A DNA stretch of 64,000 bases, taken from the NCBI GenBank assembly GCA_029204225.1, contig CM055113.1, forward strand, positions 33,083,250 to 33,147,249. The letters run 5' to 3'. The notes beneath the pieces are model-generated. The model was given only the letters and a program-made list of their open reading frames with translations, did no database searches and was not told the origin of the DNA. The translations under genes were made by a program, and so were the position numbers. This DNA comes from Diphasiastrum complanatum. Its lineage: Eukaryota; Streptophyta; Lycopodiopsida; Lycopodiales; Lycopodiaceae. Positions 10,749-42,934 of this stretch are shown piece after piece (positions within the stretch are counted from its first letter, which is position 1; each line of letters starts with the position of its first letter).

Positions 10749-13381
10749 ATGGCATCCATTAGCAGCATTCAATCAAAGATCTGCATGATCCTTGACTCCT
10801 CAGGATCAAACTTCCTAGTATGAAAGGTGAAGACTTCTCGCATAGTGAAAGGAGAAAGTCTATGGCCCTGGGTTGATGGCACAGAAGAGATTCTCACAAC
10901 CACTGGAAAAGAGCTACAGGAATGGAGAGAAAGAAACGACAAGACAGTAGCCATCCTATCTTCCTCCATTGAAGATAGCTTGACACTTGATCTAGCCACA
11001 CTCTCCAAAGCAAGGGAAATGTGGGATACATTGCTGACCAGATTTCAAACAAAATCACGAAGCCAAATTATGCTTCTTGAAGATCAGCTGACCAATCTGA
11101 GATGGGATGGTAAAGACTTCACCTCCTTATCAGAAAAATGAAGGACCTGTTCCACTTGCTACACAATTTCGGAATAGAGAATGCAGTCTCAACAGAGAAA
11201 CAACTCACACATCTGTTGTGAGCTCTACCAAGATCGTTTCAAACGACCCGAACATTACTTGCTAAAGATCCACCCCTTGAGAAGGCTATAATCAAGATCA
11301 GAGAAGAGGTGGAAGCCCATGAACACCTTGATGACAAGGATAACTCTAATCAAGCTCTCTACAACAAGAAAGAGAAGCAAAAGAAGAATTTCAAGCCTAA
11401 GAGGGAGTCAGACCAAAGACAAGATCAAAGGCAGCAGTCAGAGGGAACCAAAGAAGACATATGGAAGAGCAGAAATAAACCGAGACAACAAAATGGTGAG
11501 AAGAAGACCTACACGAGGTGCACATGAGAAGGCCACACTGTTGATAAGTGCTGGCTCAATCAAAAGATAGAGTGTGTCCACTGTCACAAAAAGGGTCACG
11601 GAACCATTGACTGCAACCAAAATCCCAAAAACAAGAAAGCTCAAAGTAGACGGGAGAGCGACAATAGCTCATCCTACGTGGAGGAACTAGAGTCCTCCAA
11701 GATGGCCGAAGATAGAGACAACAACGGCAAGAACCCAGCAGCTTACTTGTGTGCTGATGTGTGTGCGGCATCAATTTCAGATACACAAGAGATAATTCTT
11801 GATTCAGGTGCAACGTCACACTTCGTGGCAACGAGAACATGAACACTGATTATTAAGAATCAGAATCTTCCAAATATATAATCTTGGGAGATGGTTCCAA
11901 ACACAAAGTCAATGGAAGTGGAGCGTTGTGGTTAAAGCACCAAAGGAAGAGACAGAAGGCTCGATGACACTCTATACGTGCCCACTCTTCAGAAGGACCT
12001 ACTATCTATTGCTAAGATGATAGATGCAAGACTAACAGTCACCTTTGAAGGCAATACCTACGAAGTGGTTGAATCTGCAACCACTCAGCTTGTCACCATA
12101 GGAAAGTGAAAGGAGAACCTGTATCACCTCAGGATCCGAGTACCTTCAGAGCAAGCTCACCATATCAACGAGTCGATGGATATTATATGGCACAAGAGGC
12201 TGTATCACATGAATACAGTTGCTCTATACAACGCTAGCTAGAGCGGAGCATTCATTAATGTCAATATCAAAGATGTAGCATGCTTGAAATCTTGTGATGC
12301 TTGTAACAAAGGCAAGATGTCACGTATACCATTCACCAAGGACTCTTTCAGAATGAAAGAACTCCTGGGACTGGTACACTCTGACATCTGTGGAACGTTT
12401 GATGTGGTCTCCTTGGGAGGTTCAAAGTACTACATCATTTTTATTGACAACTTCAGCAAGTTTGCAGCTCTATACTTTATCCACAACAAGTCAGAGGCCC
12501 TAGACAAAATCACAGAGTTCATAAATTGGGATGAGAAATGGAAGGTCAAGCAACTGACAAGAAGGCGAAGCAGCTGAGAATAGACAGAGGAGGAGAATAC
12601 GTGGATATAGAATAGGCATCAAAGTTTCTATGGGCTAAGGCAGTAGCTACAGCCAACTACCTGCAGAATAGGACAGGTAGATCCAGTGTTGCACACACCA
12701 TGCCACACGAGATTTGGTGGGGCAACAAACCAAGTCTGACACATGTGCGCATTTTTGGATGCATTGCATACGCCCACATTCCAGATCAGAGAAGCTGGAT
12801 GAAAAGGTGGAGCAAGGATTGCTCATAGGATATGATGTTCATTCATCATACTACATGATCTACATGCCTGACAACAGACAGATCAAGATTGTCAAAGACG
12901 TCAGATTGGATGAATCAAAGACAATGGCTGACGGAGATCCAGTCGGCTATGAAATCTCGACCAAAGGCTACTATGACCTGCCAACATCTCAACAAGGCGC
13001 ACATCCTGTACCCAAGACACCTGCTACTCACCATAATTCAGCAGTCAGCAAAGGCAAGGCCATCGATTTGACCGCGAACTCTCCAAGAAGATCCACGAGG
13101 GAAAGAAGAGCACCTGTTAGATTTGTACCTGATAGCTCAGATTTGTACCTGATAGCTCAGCCTCTATATCAAAGGAGTTCTGTGGATATGGAGGAGAACC
13201 TCAAACATATGAGAAAGCCATCAGCTGTCCAGACAAAAACAAGTGAATTAAAGCGATGGAAGACAAGATGAATTCCATGGAGCAAAAATGTCTAGAATCT
13301 GGAGCCATTACTAGCAGACATGAAGACTATAAAGTGCAAATGGCTTTTCAAATACATGGGCCTGATGGCAACATATCAAAA
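10749..13381 (+). pseudogene. Decayed Copia polyprotein (GAG to start of RT)
   Basis: The relic starts at an ATG (10749) with MASISSIQSK but is cut by stops and frameshifts. GAG is visible at 10827-11141, a zinc-knuckle region near 11530-11600, protease (ILDSGATSHF) near 11800, integrase at 12284-12600 (VHSDICGTF, IDRGGEY), and the integrase tail/linker at 12714-13271. Between IDRGGEY and WAKAVATANYLQN the rest of the integrase core is deleted. RT begins near 13325 (CKWLFKYMG, PDGNIS) and is broken at 13381 by the second ~1.05 kb repeat. A 20-base tandem duplication near 13120-13160 adds local damage. It cannot encode a working polyprotein. Confidence 0.85.
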
Positions 13382-14477
13382 CAAAGCCTTAGCATTTTTC
13401 TTAGTTTTTCCATTGCTACTTTTTTTTTTTTTTTTTTTCCTGACTGTTGCATTTCAAACTATGTTTCGCACAATCTGCATTTTTGAACTGTTTTGTCGCA
13501 CAGTTCACATTTTTGGATCATGAGAAAAATTCAGCACTAAGTCTAAAACACTTAGAAAATAACTCTGACAACTTTTCCCGACACTGTCGCATTTTTCGCA
13601 TTTCTACGTAAAAAGGTGACACTGTCTCCAAATGCCTTGGAAAAGCTTCTGGCCAACCTTCGCATTTTTTGCCCTTTGGAAAAAAGCGACACTGTCGCCA
13701 AATGCCTTCCGAATAAAAGCAAAGGTGCCCTTGAAAAAGGTACACTCCCCTTGAAAAAACGACACTGCCCTTGAAATCGCGAAAAGAGTCTTTAAGCAAA
13801 ATGCAAAGGTCTGCAGCGTGAAGGCACTGTGCAATGGGCAGAAGGCAGCTAATGCATGAACAACATGAGAAGGTCAAACAACACGAAACTGTTCGCGCTC
13901 CAAAGGACCCTAAAGATCAAACAAGTACCATGAAGTACAGCTTCTTGATATGATATGATGACGTCAGTAGGAGAGCGTTAGGACGTGCCTAACCCATCGC
14001 TCTTGTAATCTGAAATTAGTTATAGATTGTTAAATCTATCTAATCAGATATGTTATTCAGAAGATATGTATTGCTAGATGCATCAAGATGAAGACAATCA
14101 CGGACACAAAGTAGATAGAACTGTAAAAGTTTGAAATAGCTCTAGAGTGAGTTTACAGATTAGCAGTAGCTAGTCATATTATTCGTGAGAGAACATCTCT
14201 CTTGCGCCAACCCGTTGATCTGGAAAACGAATAGTGCTCAAGAAAGATATTTTTAATTCAGTTTTGATATAGAAGTGATTTTCTCAATGCTCTGTTCTGT
14301 GATGTGTATGATCTGCAATATTGGAATGCATTGTAGCAGTAGCTAAATTTCCGCTATTGTTTTACTCAACATTATTTGTTGTTTACAAGTTCAATTTTTA
14401 CAACAGATCGTCAAAAGCGATCTAGGGCTTGGAAGAGAATTAGACCGCAGTCAGTAGCAGTAGCTACTCCTGCCAAC
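13382..14477 (+). repeat. ~1.05 kb direct repeat, copy 2, inside an RT sequence
   Basis: Same-orientation match of 9533-10580, with a T-rich run near 13420-13438. The flanks are informative: on the left RT ends at PDGNIS, on the right RT resumes at FLQTKGVDFDETFGPVAK. In intact Copia RTs these segments are only about ten residues apart, so this copy looks inserted into the RT. No clear target duplication was found. Confidence 0.8.
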
Positions 14478-14484
14478 CTTCATC

Positions 14485-14754
14485 GCGTTCTTGCAAACCA
14501 AGGGAGTAGACTTTGATGAAACTTTTGGTCCTGTTGCTAAACTAGTTTCTATAAGGTTGATCATTTCTCTTGCAACTACTTTCGATTGGCCTCTATTTCA
14601 ACTTGATGTGACTGATGCTTTTCTAAATGGCTATTTGGAAGAGGAGATCTTTATGAGGCAACCCGAGGACTTCATCAAGGAAGATCAAGAAGGAAAAATA
14701 TGTTTGTTGCTAAGAAGCGAAGACAAAAGCAAGACGTTGGGAAGTCATATGTAG
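14485..14754 (+). pseudogene. Copia RT fragment, continuation after the repeat
   Basis: The frame reads FLQTKGVDFDETFGPVAK, then LDVTDAFLNGYLEEEIFM and QPEDFIK, the N-terminal half of Copia RT. The RT catalytic YVDD part is absent because homology ends near 14710 and a stop follows at 14752. It probably belongs to the same decayed element as 10749-13381, although a neighbouring Copia copy is possible. Confidence 0.8.
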
Positions 14755-14759
14755 TAGTA

Positions 14760-16600
14760 CAAGCTCCTACCTCCTTAGAAGCTCATATGAGATATTCATT
14801 ACAACCTGCTCTGTTGCCATGTGAAAAATTAAATCTAACGATGACACAAATAGATCTAAGATCTTGGCTTAATTGAGTGCACATCACACAATATCAACAA
14901 TGTAAAAAATCTCAATTCTAGCATGCTAGTTTAGGTGAAATCATGCATAACCCATTATAAATGCTAAGATCCAATTGCCTACTGGTCTAATCCATACTAC
15001 AACATCGTACAACAACTTTCAAATGTGTGAAATCATGTCATACAAGTCTAGTTGTAGTCTACACACTAAAATCAACAATATCAAGAGAGAAGAGATAGAA
15101 AAAGACAAGGGCATAGAAGAAGAAAGGTCTTCAAAGATGAAAAGAACATTTGATATATTTCTCCATGATGGTCCTGCTATGTATAGCAACAAAATGTCAT
15201 TTGCCCTAAGTCTAAATATGTTGTCTCTTTTGCTCATCCTTTGTCATATGTCACATTTTTTATGATGGTCATGGGAGTCTTTTATTACACAAGCACAACT
15301 AGTTTGCTTGAAGTATTTTGTGAGCAATAGCCTATCGTATGAAATGAGTCCACACACCAAGCCATGGATTTCTTCCAATGTAAACAATATTTCTTTTGGT
15401 GTCTTTTGGTAGGACACATTTCCAATGGATGCTCTTGGGTCCAACTAGATGACCTTGAATTGTATGGCTTGCAATTTCAACTTTTCTACCTCGTCTCTAG
15501 TAGGCCAAGGTGTAGCTTCAAAGTTGTTAGGTATGTTGCCAAAAGATTAAACCATTGTAGCACGACCTCCAAACCTAGCCAAAATTGATTAATGGTTTTG
15601 TCCACATGGTTGGTGGGCCTCTATCCACATTAACCATATGTATATTGTATTTGACTTAGCACGCATCATCCATGCATGAGACACTCATTAATAAACATAA
15701 ACACCTAATAATTCAACTATGGAGGCATAGCCTGCTTGGGCATAAAAAATCCTAGCATCAAAGAGCCCATACTTTATTGATACTCTCGTAAGTGACCGCC
15801 ATTCACCTACGACACATATCAACAATAGGATATGGGTACTCCCATTTGCAAATGAGCTTAATTCTTCTGCAACATTTCCACATCCTGTAACTCTTGTTAA
15901 AGTGCTGCCACAAGTAATCTTCAAGTACACATGGTCAAAAAATCTTTCAAGAGTTATGATGGATCAACTCTATCTATGATACAAGTTACAAATAGAAATA
16001 AACATGCCAAACTATGGCTCGTGAGGATTTGTTGCTTGACATAGATGGAAAATGATGACTGATACATTTTGAGATGCTGAATTTATTTTATGGTGACTTA
16101 TCTCTGATGCAAAGTTGCAGTCTGCACTTTTGTTTCTTTTTTGCCAATCTGGAATGATTATTTTCCTTTTAAGAGACTTGAAGTACTTCCACACGTAGAA
16201 ACCAAAGCTTCAGTGTGCGCAGCACAAATTTGTTAACTAGTTACTATAGGATATACTAAACCTTCTGAGATGTAATCACTCTGATGTCATTATATTTGGA
16301 GGTTATGCATGAGGTGGAAGTACTTCTATAAAAGGGAGCAGCACAATATATTGACTCTTATCAAACTCATTTGCAAGAATTTTTGAAGTCGTTCTGATTA
16401 TAAAGCATGATTCTTGCTACTTCTGATGTATCTCGGTTGCCATGAGGTCAATGATTGAAAGATGCATCTGCGAAGTCCATGATTCTCTGCTATACCAATG
16501 AACTACACTGAGCAACTTGCTAAAGTCTACACTTTAGACTGCTAAATGCCATAGCTACTGCTCAACTATTGACCATTTGAAATGAATATTTGGCCTGTTC
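14760..16600. other. Intergenic sequence downstream of the XS-RING gene
   Basis: No convincing coding regions were seen on either strand and no repeat family was recognised. The right end (about 16600-16820) should contain the 3' UTR of the minus-strand XS-RING gene, but I cannot place its polyadenylation site. Confidence 0.4.
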
Positions 16601-16819
16601 GAAGAGTGTCTCAACTCAAATTCATTTATAGGGGTTTGATGCTACAAGGATCTGTTTTTGAAAGTGTGTATTTACTGTATTGTTGAAAGCTTAGGTATGC
16701 TATCTCTATTGACATCAGTCCCATCAAAATGTCAAATATGGCCAATCTAGCCTGTAACATCCATGATCTTTTCCAAAGTCCATCTTGAGCATCTACATGT
16801 AAGTCGTTGTCCGCTTTGT

Positions 16820-36009
<19,190 letters not shown>

Positions 36010-36764
36010 GCCTAATGCTACCGAAGCCACAAGCACTGCTATTAAAAGTTGATACATGCACTTATCTATCTGCTTACATACTACTATAAATCTGGAAAAA
36101 TGGGAGTAAATATGCAGTTAGGACTCTGATTACAGTTGAATATAACCAGATAGAAAATCACAAACAGGGCACAAAGCTTTTGTCATTTCCAAAAACTTGG
36201 GTCCCAAACAGAAATTCAGCTTTGCTAGTCACACTTTGGTGATCGCCATTATTGGCAATAGAGTCTAGACAATCATGTCAGTACATGATTTCAAACACAT
36301 CCATAATTGCAGCTATGCTATTGCTCACTATTTTCTCATATTTTAAAAGCTTAACATATTAAAATTAAAAGTATCTTGTTTAATCAACCCATTACACCCT
36401 TAATGTTCATGCAAATGGAAAAGCAACAAGTACAGCCAAATCCTCAAAAATATTTTGTATATACTTGAAGTGCAGGAGAAAGGCAGTCTCTGCCTAGAGA
36501 ACTGAATATGAAGTACCTATTACCTAAAAGCCATAAACCTTCTCTATTGGTTTAGGGACAGCATAGTTGTCTTAACTATTCCTAAATTGCTGTATTTGAA
36601 TTCAGAAAGAACATGCACTGTTGAGGATGAAGCACATCAAAAGAGGGTTTTACAAATGGAGCAATTGGAGGAAACTCAACATCATCCATAAGTGGTTGAA
36701 TAAGAATAATCAGACATGATAGTTGCATATTTATAAGTGTGACTTTCGCGTAAGTGACAAAGTC

Positions 36765-37150
36765 CATATTTTCCTAGAAATATGAGAAACCATTTTCTTT
36801 GAATGATGAGGAATGGAAAGGTCCATATGTTGTCATGGATCATTTGGACAATATCAAATGTGGAGGATGAGGCAAATAAATCAGTCTCCATGGACACTGA
36901 TAAAGTGTCATATTATCCTTGCAGTGTGACAAACCATTTTTTGTGTATGAGAACCGAATGGAAAAGTCCGTATGTTATCATTGAATCAACTCAACATTAT
37001 CAAATGTGGAGGCTGATGTGACTCAATTGGTCTCCGTAGACGCCAACAAAATGTTGCATTTTCCTAGAAGTGACGGATCATTTTCTTGGTATGACAAAGG
37101 AATGGGAAGATCCATATGTTGTCATGGAATCATTTAGACATTATCAAACG
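36765..37150. repeat. ~144 bp tandem repeat, about 2.5 copies
   Basis: Units anchored at about 36792, 36934 and 37080 share CATTTTCTT…GAATGGRAA and CCATATGTTGTCATGG. The second and third units keep an open plus-strand frame (NHFLCMRTEWKSPYVII versus DHFLGMTKEWEDPYVVM), suggesting a duplicated coding exon of unknown family. Confidence 0.75.
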
Positions 37151-38330
37151 GTGACAGTTACGGACTCGGCTCATTACATTCGCCACATCCATTTACATTT
37201 ACTTCACTTTATGCATAAGCAGGCCTTGGGCCCTTTTTTATTCATTATTGACACTTAGACTATATGGCCGGCCTTGGGCCCTATTTGGTCACATTTTTAG
37301 GACTTGGTCATATTGATTTGGAGTGGGGGTCCTCCTATTAGGGGGGCGCACTATTTTCCCTCTAAATCTTCTGCCTCCCTCTATTTTGAATTCCTACTTT
37401 AGGGTTCATTGGTAGGGTATACACATAGGGCAACATTGTCGTCTTTTATTCATTTGATAATATTGATCTGTCTCTTTAGTCTCCTTAATCTCTCTCTTTC
37501 ATGCTTTCTAAGGTTAAGTCTTGCTTACGTGATGTTTTCATAGCTTAGATCTAGATCAATTGTGGCTTCATTTGTAACTTGGTATCATAGCACTTTCTTG
37601 AGCATCATCAACAAGCAGATTTCTCTTATCGGAGGGCGCCCATTTTCAGCTTGGATCTTCAGCTTTCTCTCCACTTGTTTTGCAAATTATCACTACTGTT
37701 TGGAGGATTGGTGCTTTTGGAGGTTCTTAGTCCAGTTACATATCGCTTACAGCTTCCTGCTTCCACACGTGCATGTGATGTATTCCATGCCAGTTTATTA
37801 CCTGCTGTTATTGAGGACGACGCTCCTTGTGATGCTGAGTTTCCTACTGCCCCAGAGTTGTTTCCATTTTCACCTGCTACTACATTACAGGTTGATCTGC
37901 ACCATAGTCGACGCCACCGGCAAATTCAGTTTTTGGTCCAATAGATGGGATGGTCGTCCTGTTGAGGAGGCCACATAGGAGCCTATTGATGTCTTTTATC
38001 ATGCTCAAGCTCGTGCTCTTGCTGTTTTGTTGATTCCTCTACATCAGATGCTACTCTAGTCGTTGATCCATTAGGGCTTGCTGCTGTTTGATCCAGTTTC
38101 TTTTCGGCAGTTGGGTCTTTTTTTGTGTCGAGGAGAGTTATGAACTCGGCTCATTACATTCGCCACGTCCATTTACATTTACTTTACTTTATGCATAAGA
38201 CTATATGGCTGGCCTTGGGCCCTTTTTTTATTCATTATTGACACTTAGACTATATGGCCGGCCTTGGGCCCTATTTGGTCACATTTTTAGGACTTGGTCA
38301 TATTGATTTGGAGTAGGTCAACAAGCAAAC
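37150..38330 (+). mobile_element. Internally deleted Gypsy element with two LTR pieces
   Basis: A block at about 37157-37345 (from ACTCGGCTCATTACATTCGC to CATATTGATTTGGAGT) is repeated at about 38135-38320. A primer-site-like TGGTATCATAGC lies near 37580. Between them, 37690-37980 keeps the Gypsy integrase tail and chromodomain: PVTYRLQLPASTRACDVFHA, then RRHRQIQ and WDGRPVEEAT across a frameshift. A purine-rich stretch (GTCGAGGAGAG) precedes the right copy. Everything from GAG to the integrase core has been deleted. It lies in the putative 5' UTR intron of the XS-RING gene. Confidence 0.75.
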
Positions 38331-38339
38331 ATAAGAGCT

Positions 38340-40100
38340 CTATTGCAAGTCTCCTCCCAACCATTGCTGCATAGAACTAAGGGAACATATGGGAAAGCTC
38401 ACATGAGATCCCCTCAAGCATCCCTTAACCTTCATAGATCCTAACGTCGACACATGACAAGCTCCATGCACAGCCGATGCTTGCCACTTGGCAGTACCCA
38501 GCACACAGGAAAGCCAGTAGGAAGACTGTTTGACATGTCACTCATAAACTGGATCAAGTGCCCCACTAAGCATACGAGTGTCCCTTTGACTGTTTTTTTA
38601 GGTCAGTGTGGCAAACTCTAGTTGATGCCCAGTATCCCTTAACCATCCAATATAGCCCCTTACAACTAATATTTATATTGCAACCTATGATTGTCTCTAC
38701 AGGCCAATGACATAACCATTTACAATTTGTATTAACAGTTTACAATTTACAATAGGCAAAGAGATTCATAGTACATGTGACAAGTATTACCTCAAGACTT
38801 AAATAGTGGACTTTCGCACTGCTTATGGTTTGCAATGGGGCAATCCTACGTTCTCACACCAACTATATGTGGAAACTGGTCACTGCCAAGGTATTCCTGT
38901 GAAAGTAGGATTTGCCAATTATGCGCACTGGGGGAGGTGGAGTCGAGAACACTTCATATTCACATACCCATTCTAATATGAGATTAGCGGGCGCTATCTG
39001 TTACAAGCCAGTAACTCTAAGCTCTTCTCTTAAACTAGTCGGTGTGTAGAAAAAATCTCCTACCATCCATAGAAAAGCCTTTAAGCCCATTGCCTACTGT
39101 TGGTCCAAGGCCACTTGTTGCACATGTCGGTAATCAGTCCACTTGGCTTACTAGGAGAGAATACAGGGAAACACCATTGTTCAAAAGTGAGTGAGATGAT
39201 ATGAAAGACAACTTTAGCTTCCAACTAAATCAAGGATATCAACATTGTTGTACCTTATCACTCAACCAAAAGCAAGCCTAGATTTAGTAGCGATGATAAT
39301 AGCAGAAATATTCTTTATGGTGGGCCATGCAATTCACATGAATTCCCAAATAAGTTGCATGTTGCCGAAGACCCCCTTTTGTCTGCTTGAGGTCAGGATT
39401 TAGATTTCAAGCAGCCACATAAAGTTACAAGAAAGAACAAAAGACCTGCACTGAAAAGAACTAAAGGGAGGCGACCCACTGACTGTCAGCACCTTCATCT
39501 AGTGCTAACTAAGCCGTGGCTGGTGAACCACCTGCAGTTAACTAACAACTTCCAGTTTGCCATTTAAATGAGCACTAATTGAATGATTGTTAGAATGAAT
39601 CTCAATTTGAAGAGATTCATTTACTCCCAGCCAGAATTCAAAACCTGTTCGGATAGGTTTTCTGACCCAGCATTTACTATGATAGCTTTTTGCAAGCTAG
39701 GGAATGTGTAAGAAGAAACTTTCAGGCCTCTTATGCAGTCTATGCTAAACTTAGATGATCATTGCTATTTTCCACATGAATTTTATACTTTGCTTCCTTC
39801 AAATCTTTCAAAGTTGGAATGGCTGACAGGAGATGTAGCACGCAACCCAGACTTCTCAACAGTACCTGAAGAAAGCCGTAATGCTACAAAAGCAAATATG
39901 ATATTCCCGGAGGTTGTGTTACTGAAATCAAGATAGGTAAGTGATTTCAAATCAGGGTTCAAAGTTAAAAATTCAACAATGATGAAGGAGGTGATAATCT
40001 GACTTCAAGTAGCAGCAGCCCCCTTACAAGTCAAACTTGCAAACTTATCTTTGCAGGAAACTTCAAGACTGACTGTGACATCTGTTAAAACTTACGGCTA
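38340..40100. other. Sequence upstream of the XS-RING coding region, no recognised gene
   Basis: A 67-codon plus-strand frame at 39733-39936 (from MQSMLNLDDHCYFPHEFYT) looks mildly coding-like, but I do not recognise it and see no supporting splice context. Confidence 0.3.
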
Positions 40101-40112
40101 TAAATTAGACCA

Positions 40113-40250
40113 TGCATTCACTGTACGCTAGAAATTGGAGCCCTGCACGTTCATTGTCAGCCAGAAATTGGAACCCTCCATTCATTGTAAAGCCAGAAAT
40201 CGGAGCAATGTCGTCATTCTAAGCTAGAAATTCAAGCGAAGTAATGCATT
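40113..40250. repeat. Minisatellite, ~35 bp unit, about four degenerate copies
   Basis: Units begin CATTC(A)…TGT and share GCCAGAAATTGGAGC-like cores. It lies just beyond the putative first-exon donor. Confidence 0.65.
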
Positions 40251-40303
40251 CATAGCCATTATGGAAACAGAACGTGTATGACGCAAAATAACCGCTGCTT
40301 ACT

Positions 40304-40409
40304 CAGAAAATATTGAATCACGTAGCTTCCGGTTGAGCTCAAACACAGCCTATAACATAATGGCAGATCGCATTCTGTCCTCCATCTTCCTTGCAATCCC
40401 CGCACCTTC

Positions 40410-40447
<38 letters not shown>

Positions 40448-40560
40448 GGAGCTTCTCGATCCCCTCCCTCCCTTCCTTTCTCTCTTTTACCTGTTTCTTC
40501 CTCTCTGCTCCTTTACTTTCTTGCGAACGTCAAATTTGAGCTGGAAATTGCACGCCATTG
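40304..40560 (-). promoter_or_regulatory. Putative noncoding first exon / 5' UTR of the XS-RING gene
   Basis: This GC-richer stretch on the minus strand contains a (GA)n tract, an 11-codon upstream ORF (MEDRMRSAIML) and ends at a good donor, TTTCTGA|gtaagc (exon end 40304). (GA)n/(CT)n tracts are common in plant core promoters and 5' UTRs. Splicing from here to an acceptor just upstream of 36009 would make a 4.3 kb UTR intron. Assignment to this gene is inference from position, strand and donor. Confidence 0.4.
40413..40445. repeat. (CT)n microsatellite
   Basis: About 16 CT units; (GA)n on the minus strand within the putative 5' UTR of the XS-RING gene. Confidence 0.95.
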
Positions 40561-40639
40561 CTTTTTGAAGTGCAAAAAAGGACAAGCATTTCTTCGTACA
40601 CCATGGGAACAAGTGGGAGCCATCGAGAGAGAGCCCTTC

Positions 40640-42215
40640 AGCCAGTCATTTCGAAAGGCAGGACGGCCTGTCAAGTACAGTACTGTAGTGCCACCGTACC
40701 TCGCAATTGGAAAAAGAATGCTTTTGCTCCTAAATTCAAAGTGTCGTGTACAATTAATTATTAGCTCACAATTATTGTTAATGGGTGTGTTTAATTAACA
40801 ATTAATCTCTAATCTCCTAAGCTTAATCTTATAGCAATATGCATCCAAAGGCATATTTGTAAGATGCAAGAGGATAGCCCATGCAACTTCTTTCACATAT
40901 GCCATGAGAACCATGGGAGTTTAGGGCGGTATAACATTTGCTAGCTTTATCAAGAATTTGTCCATTTATGCCATGGGAACCATCGGACTAGAGCAGAGAG
41001 GGTGTGCTCTGAGTTTTTCACTAGCTTCAACAATAATTTTCACGTATAGATAGCCTCGTGGACATTCAGTGCCTCCAAAGTTGAAACACCTCCAAAGCTG
41101 ATAATAGGGTTTCGGAAAGGTTACCAACCATCAACCAAAGGGTATTCCAACTCCCCCCTTGGCAAGCAGCCTACCTATCGGCATCGCCAAATAGAAGTAT
41201 GAATGTTTTGTACTAAAAGGTGTTTTAATTGCACATGATCATCAAGAAACTGACCATCCTACATTTAATTTGCTACTAAATAAGCCACAAAGGCAAAAAA
41301 ATTGTAGTCAATCTCTCTTTTGCCACATACTTTAACTTTAGAGGTAGGTTGGCAATGAACCTTTAACAAACACATGTTAGGGTATCATTTTTCAAGAAAA
41401 TGGCATACAAATAGTAATTGCCTTGCTCTAAAACGTGGCTTGTTAAAAAGAAATTGATGCTAGTATGCCATAACACATTTCATGTAAGGACTCAAGCAAA
41501 CATCTTTGAGAGAGAAGTTCCACTCAAATTTCTTACTTTAGTCTATCTATTTGTTCAACATCTACACCAATAACAAGACTCTCCCATTACTCAAATAGTA
41601 GGCTAGAAGTAATATCTTTGATTGTCACACATAATAGAAGCCCTTTGGCCTCACCATCTTCATCATTGAAGCCCCCTTCAACATTAATGATAGTGAAGAA
41701 ACATGATTTCCAAGTTCACGAATGATAACATGGCATGCATAACTAGAAGGGTCACCAAACTTGTACTTCTCCATCAAGTAGTCTTGAAAATCATTTGCTC
41801 ATTGCTAAAAATCCTCCAAACTTTATCAATTCATGAGTCCATGTTGTTATAGAGTAGTTATATCATATTTCAATAACAAACTTGATATCTCTAGTGTACC
41901 ATCAATCAAATTTGCCACATAGGCCTAAAGACCAAAAACTGAAAAGAACAAACTTAAAGCATTTTTATTTTTGGGAGAAAGAACAATAAAATTTTTAGCT
42001 CACCCTTGCGCGGTAGCAAGGATTGATAATCATGAGAATACGACAGCCATCCTCGTGGATCAGTCTCAAATAATGTTATGCACAAACTTCTCATGCAAGA
42101 GACAATGCCTACCTCCTATGGTGTTCGGATTCACAACTTTTATTTTCCAAGAAAATGAGGGAGTATCTAATATGTGGCTATAATATTCAAGGGGCAAGGC
42201 TTATTGAAGCCTCAT
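40640..42215. other. Intergenic, no recognised gene
   Basis: AT-rich sequence with broken short frames. I looked for transposase motifs on the minus strand around 41300-41950 and could not support one. Confidence 0.35.
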
Positions 42216-42220
42216 CTTTA
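42216..42220. other. Left target site duplication CTTTA
   Basis: The same five bases follow the right LTR at 46790-46794. Confidence 0.85.
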
Positions 42221-42921
42221 TGTGAAGAATTGCCAAAAATAGGCAAATCTAGCTTGATCAAAAACCATGTAGAATAGTGTAAATTGTGTACACAAGTGGG
42301 TCCCACACATGTGAGGCCATGATGCCACATGGGAAACCCATCCTAATGTAGGTTAGGTCAAGTCAAGAGAGTTGGTCATGTCTATTTGGTGGTCATCCCT
42401 ACTTTATAGGACCTACACCTAAGTTTAAGGTGAAAATTTGACCAACTAGCTACCTACCAAGCATAACTCTAGGAAATAGACTAGGGTTTCATTTTAGGTC
42501 AAGGAGAGTGAATTAACTTCCTTATTACATGCTGGAAATCCACCTAACTTCAAGAAGGAAGTCGAATTTGCTATGTATTCCCTCTCTCCATAGTGAGAAG
42601 ATAGAAAATTTTTGGAGCTCATTGGCAATCTCAAGCTAGTTCACTATGTACATCGAGTTTTTGTGATCCAAATGCAACCAAATCAATTTCTACTTGGTTC
42701 TCAGGTTGAAGGCCGTACTACAGCCTGTAGTACACACGTGTGGGCTCAGATTTCAATGTTTATCAATGCTTTTGATTGTTAATGCTTGTTGTTTGTCAAA
42801 TTGCCAATCTAGATCAACTTTTTTGTGTCTAGTTTTTTGATAGATTGTTAAGCAAGCATCCAATCACTCTTGTGGATCTTTTGTAGATCCATTTATGGTC
42901 CTAAAGTAAAGTACTTTCACA
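42221..42921 (+). repeat. 5' LTR of the GAG-only element
   Basis: 701 bp, starts TGTGAAGAATTGCC and ends GTACTTTCACA. It contains a CACACGTGTG palindrome near 42732. Confidence 0.93.
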
Positions 42922-42934
42922 TGGTATCAGAGCC
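42922..42934 (+). other. Primer binding site of the GAG-only element
   Basis: TGGTATCAGAGCC immediately after the 5' LTR; initiator tRNA-Met class. Confidence 0.9.

Noticed and set aside
14485-14754. Reading the RT fragment as a host exon
   Set aside because: FLQTKGVDFDETFGPVAK and DAFLNGYLEEE are diagnostic Copia RT segments.
41300-41960. Possible minus-strand hAT-like transposase remains
   Set aside because: Frames break every few dozen codons and I could not match the conserved hAT dimerisation motifs.
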